Assembly (NCBI RefSeq): GCF_017355935.1 | Contig: NZ_JAFIQT010000004.1 | Location: 1 to 64,000, forward strand | Length of the DNA stretch: 64,000 bases | Source: Telluribacter humicola | Lineage (GTDB): Bacteria; Bacteroidota; Bacteroidia; Cytophagales; Spirosomataceae | Direction: 5' to 3' | Shown: positions 16,724 to 26,400 of the stretch, one piece after another | Numbering within the stretch: the stretch's first letter is position 1 | Layout of the letters: each line of letters opens with the position of its first letter | Notes under the pieces: generated by a model | Database searches by the model: none | What the model was told of the DNA's origin: nothing | What the model saw: only the letters and a program-made list of their open reading frames with translations | Position numbers and translations under genes: made by a program

Positions 16724-19700
16724 TCATTGTCTGTTCTGCCGAAGCTGCACCTTGGTTAGATGATCATAGTTTTTCAAATCCATTAGTATATTATTGGGAT
16801 CAATACCTGCTAACTCTGGTTTGCCTGTTACTTCAATTTCTAAACGCTGCCGCCCGGAACAGATCCGGTGTGGCTGCATGTATAGATTCTTATCAGTTTT
16901 CGTATCCCCAGGCACGCCATACACCCCAATCTGAACCAAGTCATTCATGGCTACATCGGTTTGAGTTCCTTTTTTATCGACCGTATATTTCCTGGCGTAG
17001 ACATCTATGGTTACGTTCCATTTTCCTAAGGAAGTTGGGGAGGCAACAGCTTTTTCCGTTTTGAGCTCCCAAAAAGTATTGCTTGCTAAAAGATCATGTA
17101 ACAGATACCTCATCGAGTCCGGGGTTACCATTTGTAATTCCCTGTACAGATCGGATGGGACAGGTCTAGCAGTATTTAGTGTGCTGTATTTCCTGAAAAA
17201 GTTTTGCAATCCAAGTCTTACCTGTTCTTTACCGATATACTCCCTTAGGGCATATAGGGCCAAAGGTCCTTTCCGGTAGATCAGACTTGTCTGGCTGGCT
17301 TGCAGCAAGGGGTCCGCATCTCTTTCCTGTGGACTGAGAAAATCACGCCTAGCTAGATTTAGAAATGTTTGAAAAGTTTTCTGTCCCAATGCCTGCTCCA
17401 CAATTTCAAAAGCAGAAAACCACGCCAGCGATTCAGTGATTAATGCTGCTCCTTTGATTGGAGCAGGGGAAACCTGATGCCCCCACCATTGATGCGACAC
17501 CTCATGTGCTACGGTCGCAAATACTATATCGATTCCTCCCGGATCTTCTTCGGGCTTCAGCAGTGCGTATCCTTCCCGGTAAAAGATATTCGTGGGGTAA
17601 GCGTGCATTCCTTTGTTGTATCCCGGTACTTCTGTGAATCTTATCTCACTATGCGGATATTTTCCCAGTTCACCGCTAAGGTAGTTAAACGATGCCTGCA
17701 CTCCTTGTACCATACGTTCGAGGTTGTGGGTATGGTCCGGATGATGTAAAATGCTGATAGCAACAACGTGTGCACTATCTGCTTTCCATTGGGCGTTGTG
17801 CACTCGATACTCTGAAGAAAAAAAGGCCAGTTTATTGTTAATAGGAATTTCAGAAGTATAATGGAAATAGGTACGGTCCTTCTTAGTCCAGCTTTTTACC
17901 AAGTTACCCGGCACCACTGCTGTCTGACCTTTATCCGTTCCAATAATGGTTTCAAACGCTACGCGTTGCTGAGCAAAGGTCTCAACCTCTGACTCGAGAA
18001 ATGACTTCGGTTCGAGCCCTTGTGCTTTACGGTCATTGGCATTGAAGACTTGTCTGCTGTTGAGGTAACCAATTACAGGCAACCATGAATCGTCGAAGTA
18101 AGTACCATTTTTCGCTACAGAAGTATTGATTCCACTGTTCGGGAACCCTTGCGGATTATAGCGAACATGAAATTCCAATTGTACTGAATCTCCCGGAAAA
18201 AGTGGTTTTTCAAGGACATACATCTGGAAAGCTAATGGTTCGTCCACGATTTCTGCCTTGACTGGCTTATTGAAACTTACTAGAATATTGGTAACACCCG
18301 GTGCAGTGGTTAAAAAGACGGTGTCAATCTCCGAACCGGTTCTGTTTTCTACCAGATAAGTACCCTTGAAGTCCACGGCTTTTTCTTTGGGAAAGATTTC
18401 TACCAGCAGTTTGGTTTTGATGACGGAAGGTTGCTGGCTATTCTGGTATTTCCCGTATTTCTTTTCGTATTCCGCTTTCCATTCCAGAGTTTCAATAAAG
18501 CCTGTTTTAGGATACAGAACATGCGTGTTGTAGAAAATAACCCATCCCAAAATCACGATCAGTAGTACGGAAAATACGCTGATTGCTTTGATTGGGAATC
18601 TATTTGTATTTATTCCCTGCTGAAATCTTTTCTGCAGTCTCTGTTCTGTACCACGCGGCCAGAGTACTACTGTCGCTACCGCCAGAAGCAAAGCCCATGC
18701 TCCCCAGTAGGATTTAAAATACAGCCAGGGTTCCATGAAAGGATCCAAACCTCTTAAATCGGAATAGGACCAACCCGGATCCGATCCATATAGCAGCAAT
18801 CTGGATTCAATGCCAAACTCTGGACCGAATAGTGAAAATAGATAGATCATAACAGAGACCAGATGTGCCAAGTACTTCTGGTTCAGTACCACATGCACGG
18901 CAAAAGCCAGGACAGCCGACAAGACATAATCAGTTAGCCGGATTCCCAGCAAAACTTTCAGGTATACAGGAATTTGAAAATTATAGTACCCCAGACTGAT
19001 CTGAACCAGCATTCCTGCAACCATCAGGAGCAATTGCATGATGACCAACGTCAGGACCATTCCTCCCAGCTTACCTGCAAAAGAAACCCAGACCGGCACC
19101 GGCGCAGCTCCCATGATCTCATTAAGCCTCGAATCCCGGTCCCGCCAGACAAGTTCCCCGGCATAAAAAATGATCAGCAAGGGGATGAACAGCCATATGC
19201 CATGATCCATGACATTTTCCAGGGTATCGAGCAGTTTTCCCGTCACCGGCACCTCGGGGATATCGTAGTAACCGGAAAACCACATTGGTCCGGTAAATAA
19301 AACAAACGCAAACATACAGGCCATTGCCACCCACCCCCAGCCCAGAGTAATGAGTTTGATTGACTCCTTGCCCACAGTCATTGCTTGCAAAAACCGGGTA
19401 GGAAAAGCAAAGCTCTTCTGTACTTGTGGAATGGAGACTGTTTGTGGTAGCTGAAAACTGACAGGAGTAGAAGGGACTGACAAATTCTGTTTTTTCTTTG
19501 ATTTTCTTTCTGAAATCGTACCTGTCCTGAAGTTCAAATAAGTGACCAGCAGTACTCCGAATGAAAGCGCAAACCACAGAAACCTGTTCGTGAATATATC
19601 AGTATGTGTTCCAGGTAGTAATGTATTTTTTTCATTTGCCGTCCAGACTTTTTTGAGTTCTGTTATTTTGCTTAGTACCAGTGGATCTGTTAGAGTAGCC

Positions 19701-20317
19701 AGTTGCCAGTTGCCTTCTTGAACGCCAATAATTTGCCAGCTGGTTATGGTGACCACGCCAAAAATGACTCCAACAAGATAGGTCAGAATCCCTTTTTTGC
19801 TCAGAACAGCCAAAGCAAACATGAATGCCAGAGCAAAAAACGCATTGGGCAAAATCAGCAGAAAATAAGTACTTATATAAGTAGCTGCACTCAGTGGCCC
19901 TACCAATTCCGGATGTTTCAGCGGAAAAAGGGCAGCCACAAATACCCCAGCCGGAATGGCCAGCATCAGTATGGAACCGAGCGCGAAGGCTGCCAGAAAC
20001 CGGCCCCCCAGGTAAATATAGTTCGGAATAGCAGTTGTATATAGTAATGAATGCATCCTGCTTTCAAGGTCCCTTGTGGCTGCTCTACCGGCAATTTGGG
20101 CCAGAACCAGCACCCCCAGGAAAAAGAAGGTGAGGGTTGATACCAGGGCCACAATGAAGGGGGCATTCAGAAAATAACTACCCGACAAAGGCTCGTCTAT
20201 GAAAACGACCGCCGCCATGAGGTAGCTAAGCACCAGAAGCAGTAAAAAATAGAACCATGTTGAGGCAGCGCGTGACTGATAGGCCAGCTCGTACCGGAAA
20301 GTTTCCCAGAGTCTCAT
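16724..20317 (-). CDS. ABC transporter permease fused to M1-family aminopeptidase
   Basis: The 1197-residue fusion protein has two sets of membrane segments in the N-terminal half: about residues 15-250 with an ABC-2 type layout, and 330-590 including YAGELVWRDRDSRLNEIMGA. A soluble M1 peptidase domain follows from about residue 640. The zinc site is HEVSHQWWGH (HExxH), with the third ligand Glu in ITESLAWFSAFE 18 residues on. The expected exopeptidase motif is partly present. It overlaps the ATPase gene upstream by 4 nt (ATGA), so they form one operon. Such fusions are common in Bacteroidota and of unclear substrate, possibly peptide export and trimming. The short nearby ORFs are in other frames. 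Confidence 0.88.
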   Translation of the reverse strand: MRLWETFRYELAYQSRAASTWFYFLLLLVLSYLMAAVVFIDEPLSGSYFLNAPFIVALVSTLTFFFLGVLVLAQIAGRAATRDLESRMHSLLYTTAIPNYIYLGGRFLAAFALGSILMLAIPAGVFVAALFPLKHPELVGPLSAATYISTYFLLILPNAFFALAFMFALAVLSKKGILTYLVGVIFGVVTITSWQIIGVQEGNWQLATLTDPLVLSKITELKKVWTANEKNTLLPGTHTDIFTNRFLWFALSFGVLLVTYLNFRTGTISERKSKKKQNLSVPSTPVSFQLPQTVSIPQVQKSFAFPTRFLQAMTVGKESIKLITLGWGWVAMACMFAFVLFTGPMWFSGYYDIPEVPVTGKLLDTLENVMDHGIWLFIPLLIIFYAGELVWRDRDSRLNEIMGAAPVPVWVSFAGKLGGMVLTLVIMQLLLMVAGMLVQISLGYYNFQIPVYLKVLLGIRLTDYVLSAVLAFAVHVVLNQKYLAHLVSVMIYLFSLFGPEFGIESRLLLYGSDPGWSYSDLRGLDPFMEPWLYFKSYWGAWALLLAVATVVLWPRGTEQRLQKRFQQGINTNRFPIKAISVFSVLLIVILGWVIFYNTHVLYPKTGFIETLEWKAEYEKKYGKYQNSQQPSVIKTKLLVEIFPKEKAVDFKGTYLVENRTGSEIDTVFLTTAPGVTNILVSFNKPVKAEIVDEPLAFQMYVLEKPLFPGDSVQLEFHVRYNPQGFPNSGINTSVAKNGTYFDDSWLPVIGYLNSRQVFNANDRKAQGLEPKSFLESEVETFAQQRVAFETIIGTDKGQTAVVPGNLVKSWTKKDRTYFHYTSEIPINNKLAFFSSEYRVHNAQWKADSAHVVAISILHHPDHTHNLERMVQGVQASFNYLSGELGKYPHSEIRFTEVPGYNKGMHAYPTNIFYREGYALLKPEEDPGGIDIVFATVAHEVSHQWWGHQVSPAPIKGAALITESLAWFSAFEIVEQALGQKTFQTFLNLARRDFLSPQERDADPLLQASQTSLIYRKGPLALYALREYIGKEQVRLGLQNFFRKYSTLNTARPVPSDLYRELQMVTPDSMRYLLHDLLASNTFWELKTEKAVASPTSLGKWNVTIDVYARKYTVDKKGTQTDVAMNDLVQIGVYGVPGDTKTDKNLYMQPHRICSGRQRLEIEVTGKPELAGIDPNNILMDLKNYDHLTKVQLRQNRQ

Positions 20318-21237
20318 TTTGCTACCTCCTGAATTGAATGTGATACATTGTTTCTGCTGTGCTGGGTAATCACCTGGAAGTACACATCTTCAAGATCGGG
20401 AAGTACCTCTTCAAAATCATTTCCCGGAAATCCTTCGCTGTATATATGGGCCACGGTGCGTCCACCGGAAAGTTTGGTGGAAAGGATGATATGCTCCTGC
20501 TCCAACCGGGATAGTTGATCTTTCTGAACCACTTTGCGCCATATTTTGCCTTTCAGGTTGACAATGGCTTGTAGCGGTTCCGTCTCCATGAGAATCTCCC
20601 CTTTGTTGATGACCGCCATCCGCGTGCATAACTCCGAAACATCCTCCACAATGTGGGTGGAGAGAATCACCACGCTGTTCTCTCCCATTTCACTGAGCAG
20701 GTTCAGAAACCTGACCCGTTCCGCGGGATCAAGCCCCGCGGTTGGTTCATCTACTATGATCAGCTTCGGATTTCCAAGCATGACAATAGCGATGCCGAAC
20801 CGTTGTCTCATTCCGCCGGAGAAACCACCCAGTTTTTGGTTGCGTAGGTCCCACAGGTTCGTTTGTTTCAAGAGTGCTTCCACCACTTCCCGTCTCGATT
20901 TTTTCTCCCTGACGCCCTTCATGATAGCAAAGTAATTCAGCAGTTCTTCGGCTCTGGCATTGGGATGCAGGCCAAAATCCTGGGGAAGGTAGCCAAGTGT
21001 CCTCTGCAACTCCTCCTTGTCTTTCAGAACATCGATTTTTCCGAAAAATATGGACCCTTCATCCGGGTCCTGTAGGGTGGCGAGCGTGCGCATCAGCGAG
21101 GATTTGCCCGCCCCGTTAGGCCCCAGGAGTCCGTACATTCCCGCTGGGATGGTCAGAGAAATATTTTGCAATGCCTTGACTCCATTAGGGTAGGCTTTTG
21201 AGACATTCTTGATGTGAAGAGTAGTTTCGTCTTTCAT
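20314..21237 (-). CDS. ABC transporter ATP-binding protein
   Basis: This is the ATPase partner of the permease/peptidase. It has Walker A GPNGAGKSS, Q-loop YLPQDFG, signature SGGMRQR, Walker B LIIVDEPTAGLD and switch His in LSTHIVEDV. I place the start at MKDETTLHIKN (21237). An ATG 30 nt upstream would add an unusual MCTLTFIAYT. The C-terminal extension after residue 220 is typical of ABC-2 exporters. The translational overlap with the permease suggests coupling. Confidence 0.9.
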   Translation of the reverse strand: MKDETTLHIKNVSKAYPNGVKALQNISLTIPAGMYGLLGPNGAGKSSLMRTLATLQDPDEGSIFFGKIDVLKDKEELQRTLGYLPQDFGLHPNARAEELLNYFAIMKGVREKKSRREVVEALLKQTNLWDLRNQKLGGFSGGMRQRFGIAIVMLGNPKLIIVDEPTAGLDPAERVRFLNLLSEMGENSVVILSTHIVEDVSELCTRMAVINKGEILMETEPLQAIVNLKGKIWRKVVQKDQLSRLEQEHIILSTKLSGGRTVAHIYSEGFPGNDFEEVLPDLEDVYFQVITQHSRNNVSHSIQEVAK

Positions 21238-21593
21238 AGTATAAGCTATAAATGTTAAGGTACACATCTTGGTAATTCATGGGCATGGAAGAGACAAATA
21301 ACATTGGAGAGCATTGTAAGTATTTGTTAAGAGCTTGCTGGCCAGAGATCAATCAACTTACATATTTTATTTGCAGCAATCAGCTGGGCTACTTCGCCGT
21401 TTGCGTTAGGTCAAAGGAAAAGGTAGCCATTCAGAAAGAAAAAAGAGATATACAGTTCCGGGAGACCGTCCGACTAATTTACTTTTTCATTCTACCAAAG
21501 TCTTCGTAGATTGGATTTGCCGACTGGTAGATTCGATTGCAATACCGGTATAGTATCCGAAATTCGAAAGACTGGTATCGATATCATTGTCTT
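21238..21593. other. divergent promoter region, ABC operon and lytS/lytTR
   Basis: 356 bp between the divergently transcribed ABC operon and the two-component system. I see no gene. The arrangement suggests that the LytTR regulator controls the ABC operon, but no clear LytTR direct repeat stands out. Confidence 0.4.
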
Positions 21594-22637
21594 ATGAAAA
21601 ATATCAGTAGAGTATTTACAGCTGTTCACGTCCTTCCCTGGACAGTATATGTCGGAGCTATTCTCTGGGATAGTATGTATTGTGGCAGTCCATTCTGGCC
21701 AAGTATCTATTTGAGTGTGTTGCTGACCGGGCTCTATGTTTTTTATGCCCATTTCTTCATTCTCACAAGATTCCTGAACAAGAAAAAGTATAAGGATTAC
21801 TTTTTGAGGCTGATCCCGATCCTTTTGACCGCCCCCATTCTATTCCTGCTTATGATCGACTTGAACGATCAATTCAACAAGAGGGAGGGTACCGGTATGG
21901 CTCTTGGGACTCTGTTTGCATTTTTGATGCTCAGCTTGTTAGTCAGGATTGGTCAAAATATTATAATCAATACATTGAAGAAAGAGGAAGCGAAAAAACA
22001 GGCCATCAATTCCGAACTCGTTTATCTGAAGTCCCAAATCAACCCCCATTTTTTGTTCAATACCCTCAATAACATTCATACCCTCGTTTATACGCAAGCC
22101 CCCTCAGCACCGGATGCAGTCATGAGACTTTCCTCCCTGATGCGGTATATGATCTATGAATCCAACTCTACTACAGTACCTCTTTCCGTTGAAATTGAGT
22201 ACCTTCAGGATTTTATCGGTCTGCAACAGCTTAGGTATATAGCCCCGGATGTCGTGGATTTTCAGGTGGAGGGAGCTATTGAAAATTGCAGGATTGCCCC
22301 TTTGCTGTTTATTCATCTACTGGAAAACACCTACAAGCACAGTCCGGCAAAACTGGAAACCGGTGCAATCAACGTCAGAATTGCGATCAAAGAAAATCAT
22401 GTGCTATTCAGTTGCCAGAATCCGGTTGCTCCTAAAAAAGATAACTTACTGGAAGAACCCGGTCTGGAAGAACCGGGTGGAATCGGGTTGGCTAATGTTC
22501 AGAAACGATTGCAGTTGCTCTACCCTAACAAACATCACCTGGACATCATCAGGACCGATGAGGTTTATAACGTGGAGTTAAAAATCAATAGTCAACTACA
22601 ACAGCACGAGACCAATGATCAGCTGCTATATAATTGA
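21594..22637 (+). CDS. LytS-type sensor histidine kinase
   Basis: About four membrane spans lie in residues 15-150. A His_kinase domain follows with the phospho-acceptor motif LVYLKSQINPHFLFNTLNNI near residue 165, then a HATPase segment with LLENTYKHS and GGIGLANVQKRLQLLYP. I choose the start at 21594 (MKNISRVF), because the upstream residues are not membrane-like. It overlaps the response regulator by 23 nt. The signal is unknown; neighbours suggest envelope peptide stress or control of the adjacent ABC exporter. Confidence 0.85.
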   Translation: MKNISRVFTAVHVLPWTVYVGAILWDSMYCGSPFWPSIYLSVLLTGLYVFYAHFFILTRFLNKKKYKDYFLRLIPILLTAPILFLLMIDLNDQFNKREGTGMALGTLFAFLMLSLLVRIGQNIIINTLKKEEAKKQAINSELVYLKSQINPHFLFNTLNNIHTLVYTQAPSAPDAVMRLSSLMRYMIYESNSTTVPLSVEIEYLQDFIGLQQLRYIAPDVVDFQVEGAIENCRIAPLLFIHLLENTYKHSPAKLETGAINVRIAIKENHVLFSCQNPVAPKKDNLLEEPGLEEPGGIGLANVQKRLQLLYPNKHHLDIIRTDEVYNVELKINSQLQQHETNDQLLYN

Positions 22638-23343
22638 TGATGAGCACCTGGCTCAGCAGATTCTGGAAAAGTACATAGCAAAAGTTTCATTCCTTGAACT
22701 GAAAGGAAGTTTCTCGAGTGCCCTGGAAGCGGCCGTCGAAATGGATAGGGACAAACCAGATCTGCTCTTTCTTGATATCAATATGCCCGACCTCAATGGT
22801 CTCAGTTTTATTTCCATGCTTGATCCAAAGCCCATGATCATCCTGACGACCGCCTATGATAAATATGCGTTGAAGGCTTTCGATCTGGAAGTGAAAGACT
22901 ACCTGCTAAAGCCAATCCCTTTCGAGCGATTTTACAAAGCGGTTTTGCGGTTACACAAGGAATTAAAACCAGATCATCAACAGGAACAAAAAGAAAAGCG
23001 ATCCCCTCCGAAAAATGATCTCGACTATATTTTCGTGAAAGCGGGATTCAAGATACAGAAAGTTCTAATTCAGGAAATTCTGTTTGTGGAAGGGATGAAA
23101 GATTATATTCGAATACAGACCACCAAAGAAAAAATCATGACCTTGCTGAGCTTTGCTAAGCTGGCGGAAATGATTCCCGAGCAAAAGTTTATGCGGGTTC
23201 ACCGCTCTTTTGTGGTTGCTCTGGACAAAATCGACCACATCGAAAAAAACAGGATTAAGATAGGAGAACAGTTCATTCCTATCAGTGATACCTATGCAGA
23301 AGCTTTCTTCAAAAAGCTGGGAGACTTCCCTATAAAACATTAA
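22615..23343 (+). CDS. LytTR-family response regulator
   Basis: The receiver domain is at residues 1-120, with acidic pair DDE at 9-11, phospho-acceptor Asp in LLFLDINMPDLNG and Lys in YLLKPIPFERF. A LytTR DNA-binding domain follows (DYIFVKAGFKIQKV to the FMRVHRSFVVALDKI motif). It pairs with the overlapping LytS kinase. The last 14 nt overlap a short convergent frame on the other strand. Confidence 0.9.
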   Translation: MISCYIIDDEHLAQQILEKYIAKVSFLELKGSFSSALEAAVEMDRDKPDLLFLDINMPDLNGLSFISMLDPKPMIILTTAYDKYALKAFDLEVKDYLLKPIPFERFYKAVLRLHKELKPDHQQEQKEKRSPPKNDLDYIFVKAGFKIQKVLIQEILFVEGMKDYIRIQTTKEKIMTLLSFAKLAEMIPEQKFMRVHRSFVVALDKIDHIEKNRIKIGEQFIPISDTYAEAFFKKLGDFPIKH

Positions 23344-23509
23344 GTACCTGTCTCGCTTTGATGTTAGACGACAGCACCACTTCCCTTTCTCCAGGAGCAA
23401 TTTTCTGGTACCTCTCGTAGTCTTCCTGGGCTACCAACATTACTTCCCTGAGCACGTGCAGATGCAAGTCAAGCACTGTTATGCCCCTTATGATGCTGCT
23501 TCGGTTCAT
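23330..23509 (-). CDS. small hypothetical protein, 59 residues
   Basis: A clean frame with start MNRSSIIRGITVLDLHLHV and end IKARQVLNVL, rich in charged residues typical of real coding (REVMLVAQEDYERYQKIAPG). It lies just downstream, on the minus strand, of the 23551-23709 repeat, which serves as the upstream region of a recombinase gene in its other copy. The function is unknown. It overlaps the LytTR gene end by 14 nt. Confidence 0.45.
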   Translation of the reverse strand: MNRSSIIRGITVLDLHLHVLREVMLVAQEDYERYQKIAPGEREVVLSSNIKARQVLNVL

Positions 23510-23550
23510 TGACTGCTAGCCGTAAGAATACAGGCGTACACTACCTTGAT

Positions 23551-23709
23551 CATATTGTTTAGGTAACTCAACAAGTGTGGATATAATATACTTAGTTAAA
23601 AAACATAGCAATATAAACAATGGCAGAAAAAAGAGTCAGCAGCAGCTGATATTGCTGGTCAAAACCGTCAAAATATTATCATTTAAACGGTCATATAAAC
23701 CATTAGGAT
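23551..23709. repeat. 159-bp inverted repeat, left copy
   Basis: It matches 36810-36968 in inverted orientation along its whole length. The best part is 23673-23709, where 35 of 37 bases agree with 36846-36810. The right copy is the leader of a serine recombinase gene. On the left, the start codon equivalent (23553-23551) opens only a 15-codon frame. Confidence 0.75.
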
Positions 23710-23792
23710 GATTTGAAGAAAACCTCTTAATATTACATCGATATTGTTATAAAATAATAAGAGTAATAAGGTTTTCATCTAATCACTTAAAT

Positions 23793-24426
23793 ATGCCCCG
23801 GACTATTGCCTATTTACGTGTCTCGACATTAGACCAGGATCTGGAAAAGAACAAGGCCGACATCCTGCACCTGGCCAATGAGAAAAATTTAGGGAAAGTA
23901 GAATTCGTACCGCGGCGGCGGACCGCAAGAGAAGGTGTCAGGTAAGGTTGCATGGCGTAACCGCAAAATTGGCCCGCTCCTAGAAGATTTAAAAAAGGGA
24001 GATGTGATTCTGCTCAGTGAATTCTCCCGGCTGGGAAGATCGATGCTCGAATGCATGGAGATCATTTCCATCGCCATGCAAAAGGGCATCAAGATCTATA
24101 CTGTAAAAGGAGCCTGGCAGCTGGATGAGTCTATACAGAGCAAAGTGATGGCCATGGTTTTCTCGATGGCCTCCGAAATTGAAAGGGACCTGATCAGTAA
24201 GCGCACCAGAGAGTCCCTGGCGGCAAAGAAACTATCCGGAGTAAAACTAGGTCGGCCCACTGGCCCGGGGAAAAGTAAACTCGACCAGTACAGGCCAGAA
24301 ATTGAAGCTTTGCTGCTGAATGGATCGAGTCAGAAGTACATTGCCGACCGCTACCGCATCACGGAAGCCACTCTGTCAAATTGGATGAAGAAGAATGGTA
24401 TCAAAAAATACAAAAGGGCTGCTTGA
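23793..24426 (+). pseudogene. serine recombinase (resolvase/invertase), interrupted
   Basis: The N-terminus MPRTIAYLRVSTLDQDLEKN has the catalytic Ser in the RVST motif. The frame stops after GKVEFV because of a 16-nt element (23911-23926) and resumes in another frame with QEKVSGKVAWRNRKIGPLLEDL. It continues EFSRLGRSMLECMEI (active-site Arg pair) and MASEIERDLISKRT, and ends with a Hin-like HTH, YIADRYRITEATLSNWMKK. Removing 16 nt gives GTA-CAA-GAG and a complete protein of about 205 residues. Nothing else is broken. Confidence 0.88.
23911..23926 (+). repeat. 16-nt hairpin element G, in serine recombinase
   Basis: It reads CGCG GCGG CGGA CCGC and sits between GTAC and AAGAG in the EFVQEKVSG motif. 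It is the only defect in an otherwise complete recombinase gene, which makes it the cleanest test case in the window. Confidence 0.9.
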
Positions 24427-24637
24427 CATTTGACAGGGTGTAAACCAAAATCAGGTCAAGACATGCTATGAATGTACCCCAGCTCAACTTTACAGAGGTG
24501 AAGTAAGAAGTACAGCAATAAAAAGCCTATCAATTTTTCGTATATTTAACAGCCAAACTCCATACATAACGGGTGGCAAGGCAAAGCCTCTTGGTTGTTT
24601 GATAGCTGTTTAAAGGTTTTTTAAAATTACCTGAAAT

Positions 24638-25495
24638 ATGCTTTTGAAAGATTTCGCTCCTGGCCCGTCGGTTTGCTCCTTTGTAAAGTGCTATCGTATC
24701 ATTCATTTTCAATTTGAAAATGAGCGGGAGATTCCTTTTAAGGCCTATCCTCCTAAACCCGAACAGGTACTGCACTTTTTTCTCAAAGACCCTTTTGTAG
24801 TCCAAACCGCTTCAGGAAATACTACTGCCCCACAAAATACCCTTTTCGCGGCTCAACGTACCTTTTTAGTCAATCAGTATACAGGTGCTAACCCTATGAA
24901 TGTCCAGCTGGTATTCCAGCCCACCGCCGTATTTCGGTTAACGGGTATTCCGGCCCATGAACTCACCAATCAATACCTCGATGCTACCTACCTGTTTTCA
25001 AAAGGCCTGCAACCTACCTACGAGCAATTGCTGGAAGCCAAGAGTTATACTCAATTGATCCAGATCGTCGAAAACTTTGCGCAAAAGCTTGTAAACAGAG
25101 CTAAGAAAGAAACCATCCGGCTGGATGCGGTTTGTAATCAGCTATCCCGAATGATTGACACCCCTTCTTTGGAGGCACTGGCCGATCAGTCATGTTATAG
25201 CACCCGGCAATTCGATCGGAAGTTTCTGGAACGAGTGGGACTGCATGCCCATAAATATGCCCGGATCGCCCGGTTCAATAGGGCCTACAATATCAAAAAC
25301 CGTTTTCCGGAGAAGGACTGGTCATTCATTGCGGCCGAATGTGGCTACTACGACTATCAGCATTTGGTGAAAGATTTCAAAGAATTTACGGGCCTTACTC
25401 CTTCGGCATTTTATGCGCTGGAGCGCAGCTCTCCTGAGTGTGTTTTGGGTCTGACCAACGATATCTACCGTAGCCGCTATTCAGCGTCATATTGA
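24638..25495 (+). CDS. AraC-family transcriptional regulator
   Basis: The 285-residue protein has an N-terminal sensing region of the DUF6597 type (MLLKDFAPGPSVCSFVKCYRI) and a C-terminal double HTH. SLEALADQSCYSTRQFDRKFLERVG is the first HTH, and WSFIAAECGYYDYQHLVKDFKEFTGLTPSAFY the second. It precedes the alpha/beta hydrolase gene by about 70 nt on the same strand and may regulate it. Confidence 0.85.
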   Translation: MLLKDFAPGPSVCSFVKCYRIIHFQFENEREIPFKAYPPKPEQVLHFFLKDPFVVQTASGNTTAPQNTLFAAQRTFLVNQYTGANPMNVQLVFQPTAVFRLTGIPAHELTNQYLDATYLFSKGLQPTYEQLLEAKSYTQLIQIVENFAQKLVNRAKKETIRLDAVCNQLSRMIDTPSLEALADQSCYSTRQFDRKFLERVGLHAHKYARIARFNRAYNIKNRFPEKDWSFIAAECGYYDYQHLVKDFKEFTGLTPSAFYALERSSPECVLGLTNDIYRSRYSASY

Positions 25496-25543
25496 CCCTA
25501 AAAAGATGTCTTTTTTTTACCACCTACGCATAGCGCCGGCCTA

Positions 25544-25551
25544 TACTTTTG
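25544..25551 (+). promoter_or_regulatory. putative -7 element of the hydrolase promoter
   Basis: TACTTTTG fits the Bacteroidota TANNTTTG motif and lies 15 nt before the ATG at 25567. No matching TTTG is seen at the ideal distance upstream. Confidence 0.4.
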
Positions 25552-25566
25552 TTCAAAAAAGTACAT

Positions 25567-26400
25567 ATGGAAAAGACTATCTTACTAATTCTTAGCGCTA
25601 TGACTATGCTAGCTACCGATCTTTTTTCTCAATCTGCCAAACCCTCGTTCGTGCTGGTGCATGGAGGATGGCACGCTGCCTGGAGCTGGAACAAGGTTGT
25701 TCCCCTGCTGCAGAACAAAGGGTATACAGTAGTTGCCCCCGATTTGCCCGGACATGGTTCCGACAGTGCCCCCACCGCGACTGTTACGCTGGAAGACTAC
25801 GTAAACCGGGTGGTAGAAGTAGCGAGGCAACAGAATGGCCCGGTTATCCTGGTCGGGCACTCGAGCGGCGGGACAGTGATCGCTCAGGCCGCTGAACTAT
25901 TAGGTACTCAAAAAGTAGCCTCTCTTATATTTCTTGATGCATTTATGCCCCTCAACGGTGAATCAGTAATTTCGCTGGTGCAGAAGTATCCTAGCAATTC
26001 CGAAGGTACTTCGGGAGCGGCCCTGGCCGAAAGCCAGATTTTTTCGAGTGATCAGAAGACAAGTACCCTCAATCTCGACAAGGTACAGGAACTACTTTAC
26101 CACGACTGCCCGGCCAATGATGTAGCCTTTGCCAAATCCAGATTGGGTCCACAGCCCCTCGCTACGATCGTAACGCCAGTGACGGTTACAGATCAGCGGT
26201 ACGGTATCATACCGAAGTACTATATCTTATGCACAGAGGCTAAAGACTTCGATAAGACCAGGATTGCCTCAAACGTGCCTACCAAACAAATTTACCGTCT
26301 CAAAAGTAGCCATTCACCCTTTTTCTCCATGCCAGTTCAATTAGTTACCATACTGGATGAAGTATACCAAAAATCAGCGGAGCCTGTGAGCAATAGGTAG
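25567..26400 (+). CDS. secreted alpha/beta hydrolase (esterase-like)
   Basis: The start at 25567 gives a signal peptide (MEKTILLILSAMTMLATDLFSQS). The mature enzyme has oxyanion-hole residues in FVLVHGGWHAAWSW, the nucleophile elbow GHSSGG near residue 98, the acid region FLDAFMP and the catalytic His in SSHSPFFSMP near the end. It belongs to the salicylate-esterase/methylesterase-like group of alpha/beta hydrolases. A close paralogue, broken by a stop codon, lies at 29370-30173. A TonB receptor lies between the two. Confidence 0.85.
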   Translation: MEKTILLILSAMTMLATDLFSQSAKPSFVLVHGGWHAAWSWNKVVPLLQNKGYTVVAPDLPGHGSDSAPTATVTLEDYVNRVVEVARQQNGPVILVGHSSGGTVIAQAAELLGTQKVASLIFLDAFMPLNGESVISLVQKYPSNSEGTSGAALAESQIFSSDQKTSTLNLDKVQELLYHDCPANDVAFAKSRLGPQPLATIVTPVTVTDQRYGIIPKYYILCTEAKDFDKTRIASNVPTKQIYRLKSSHSPFFSMPVQLVTILDEVYQKSAEPVSNR

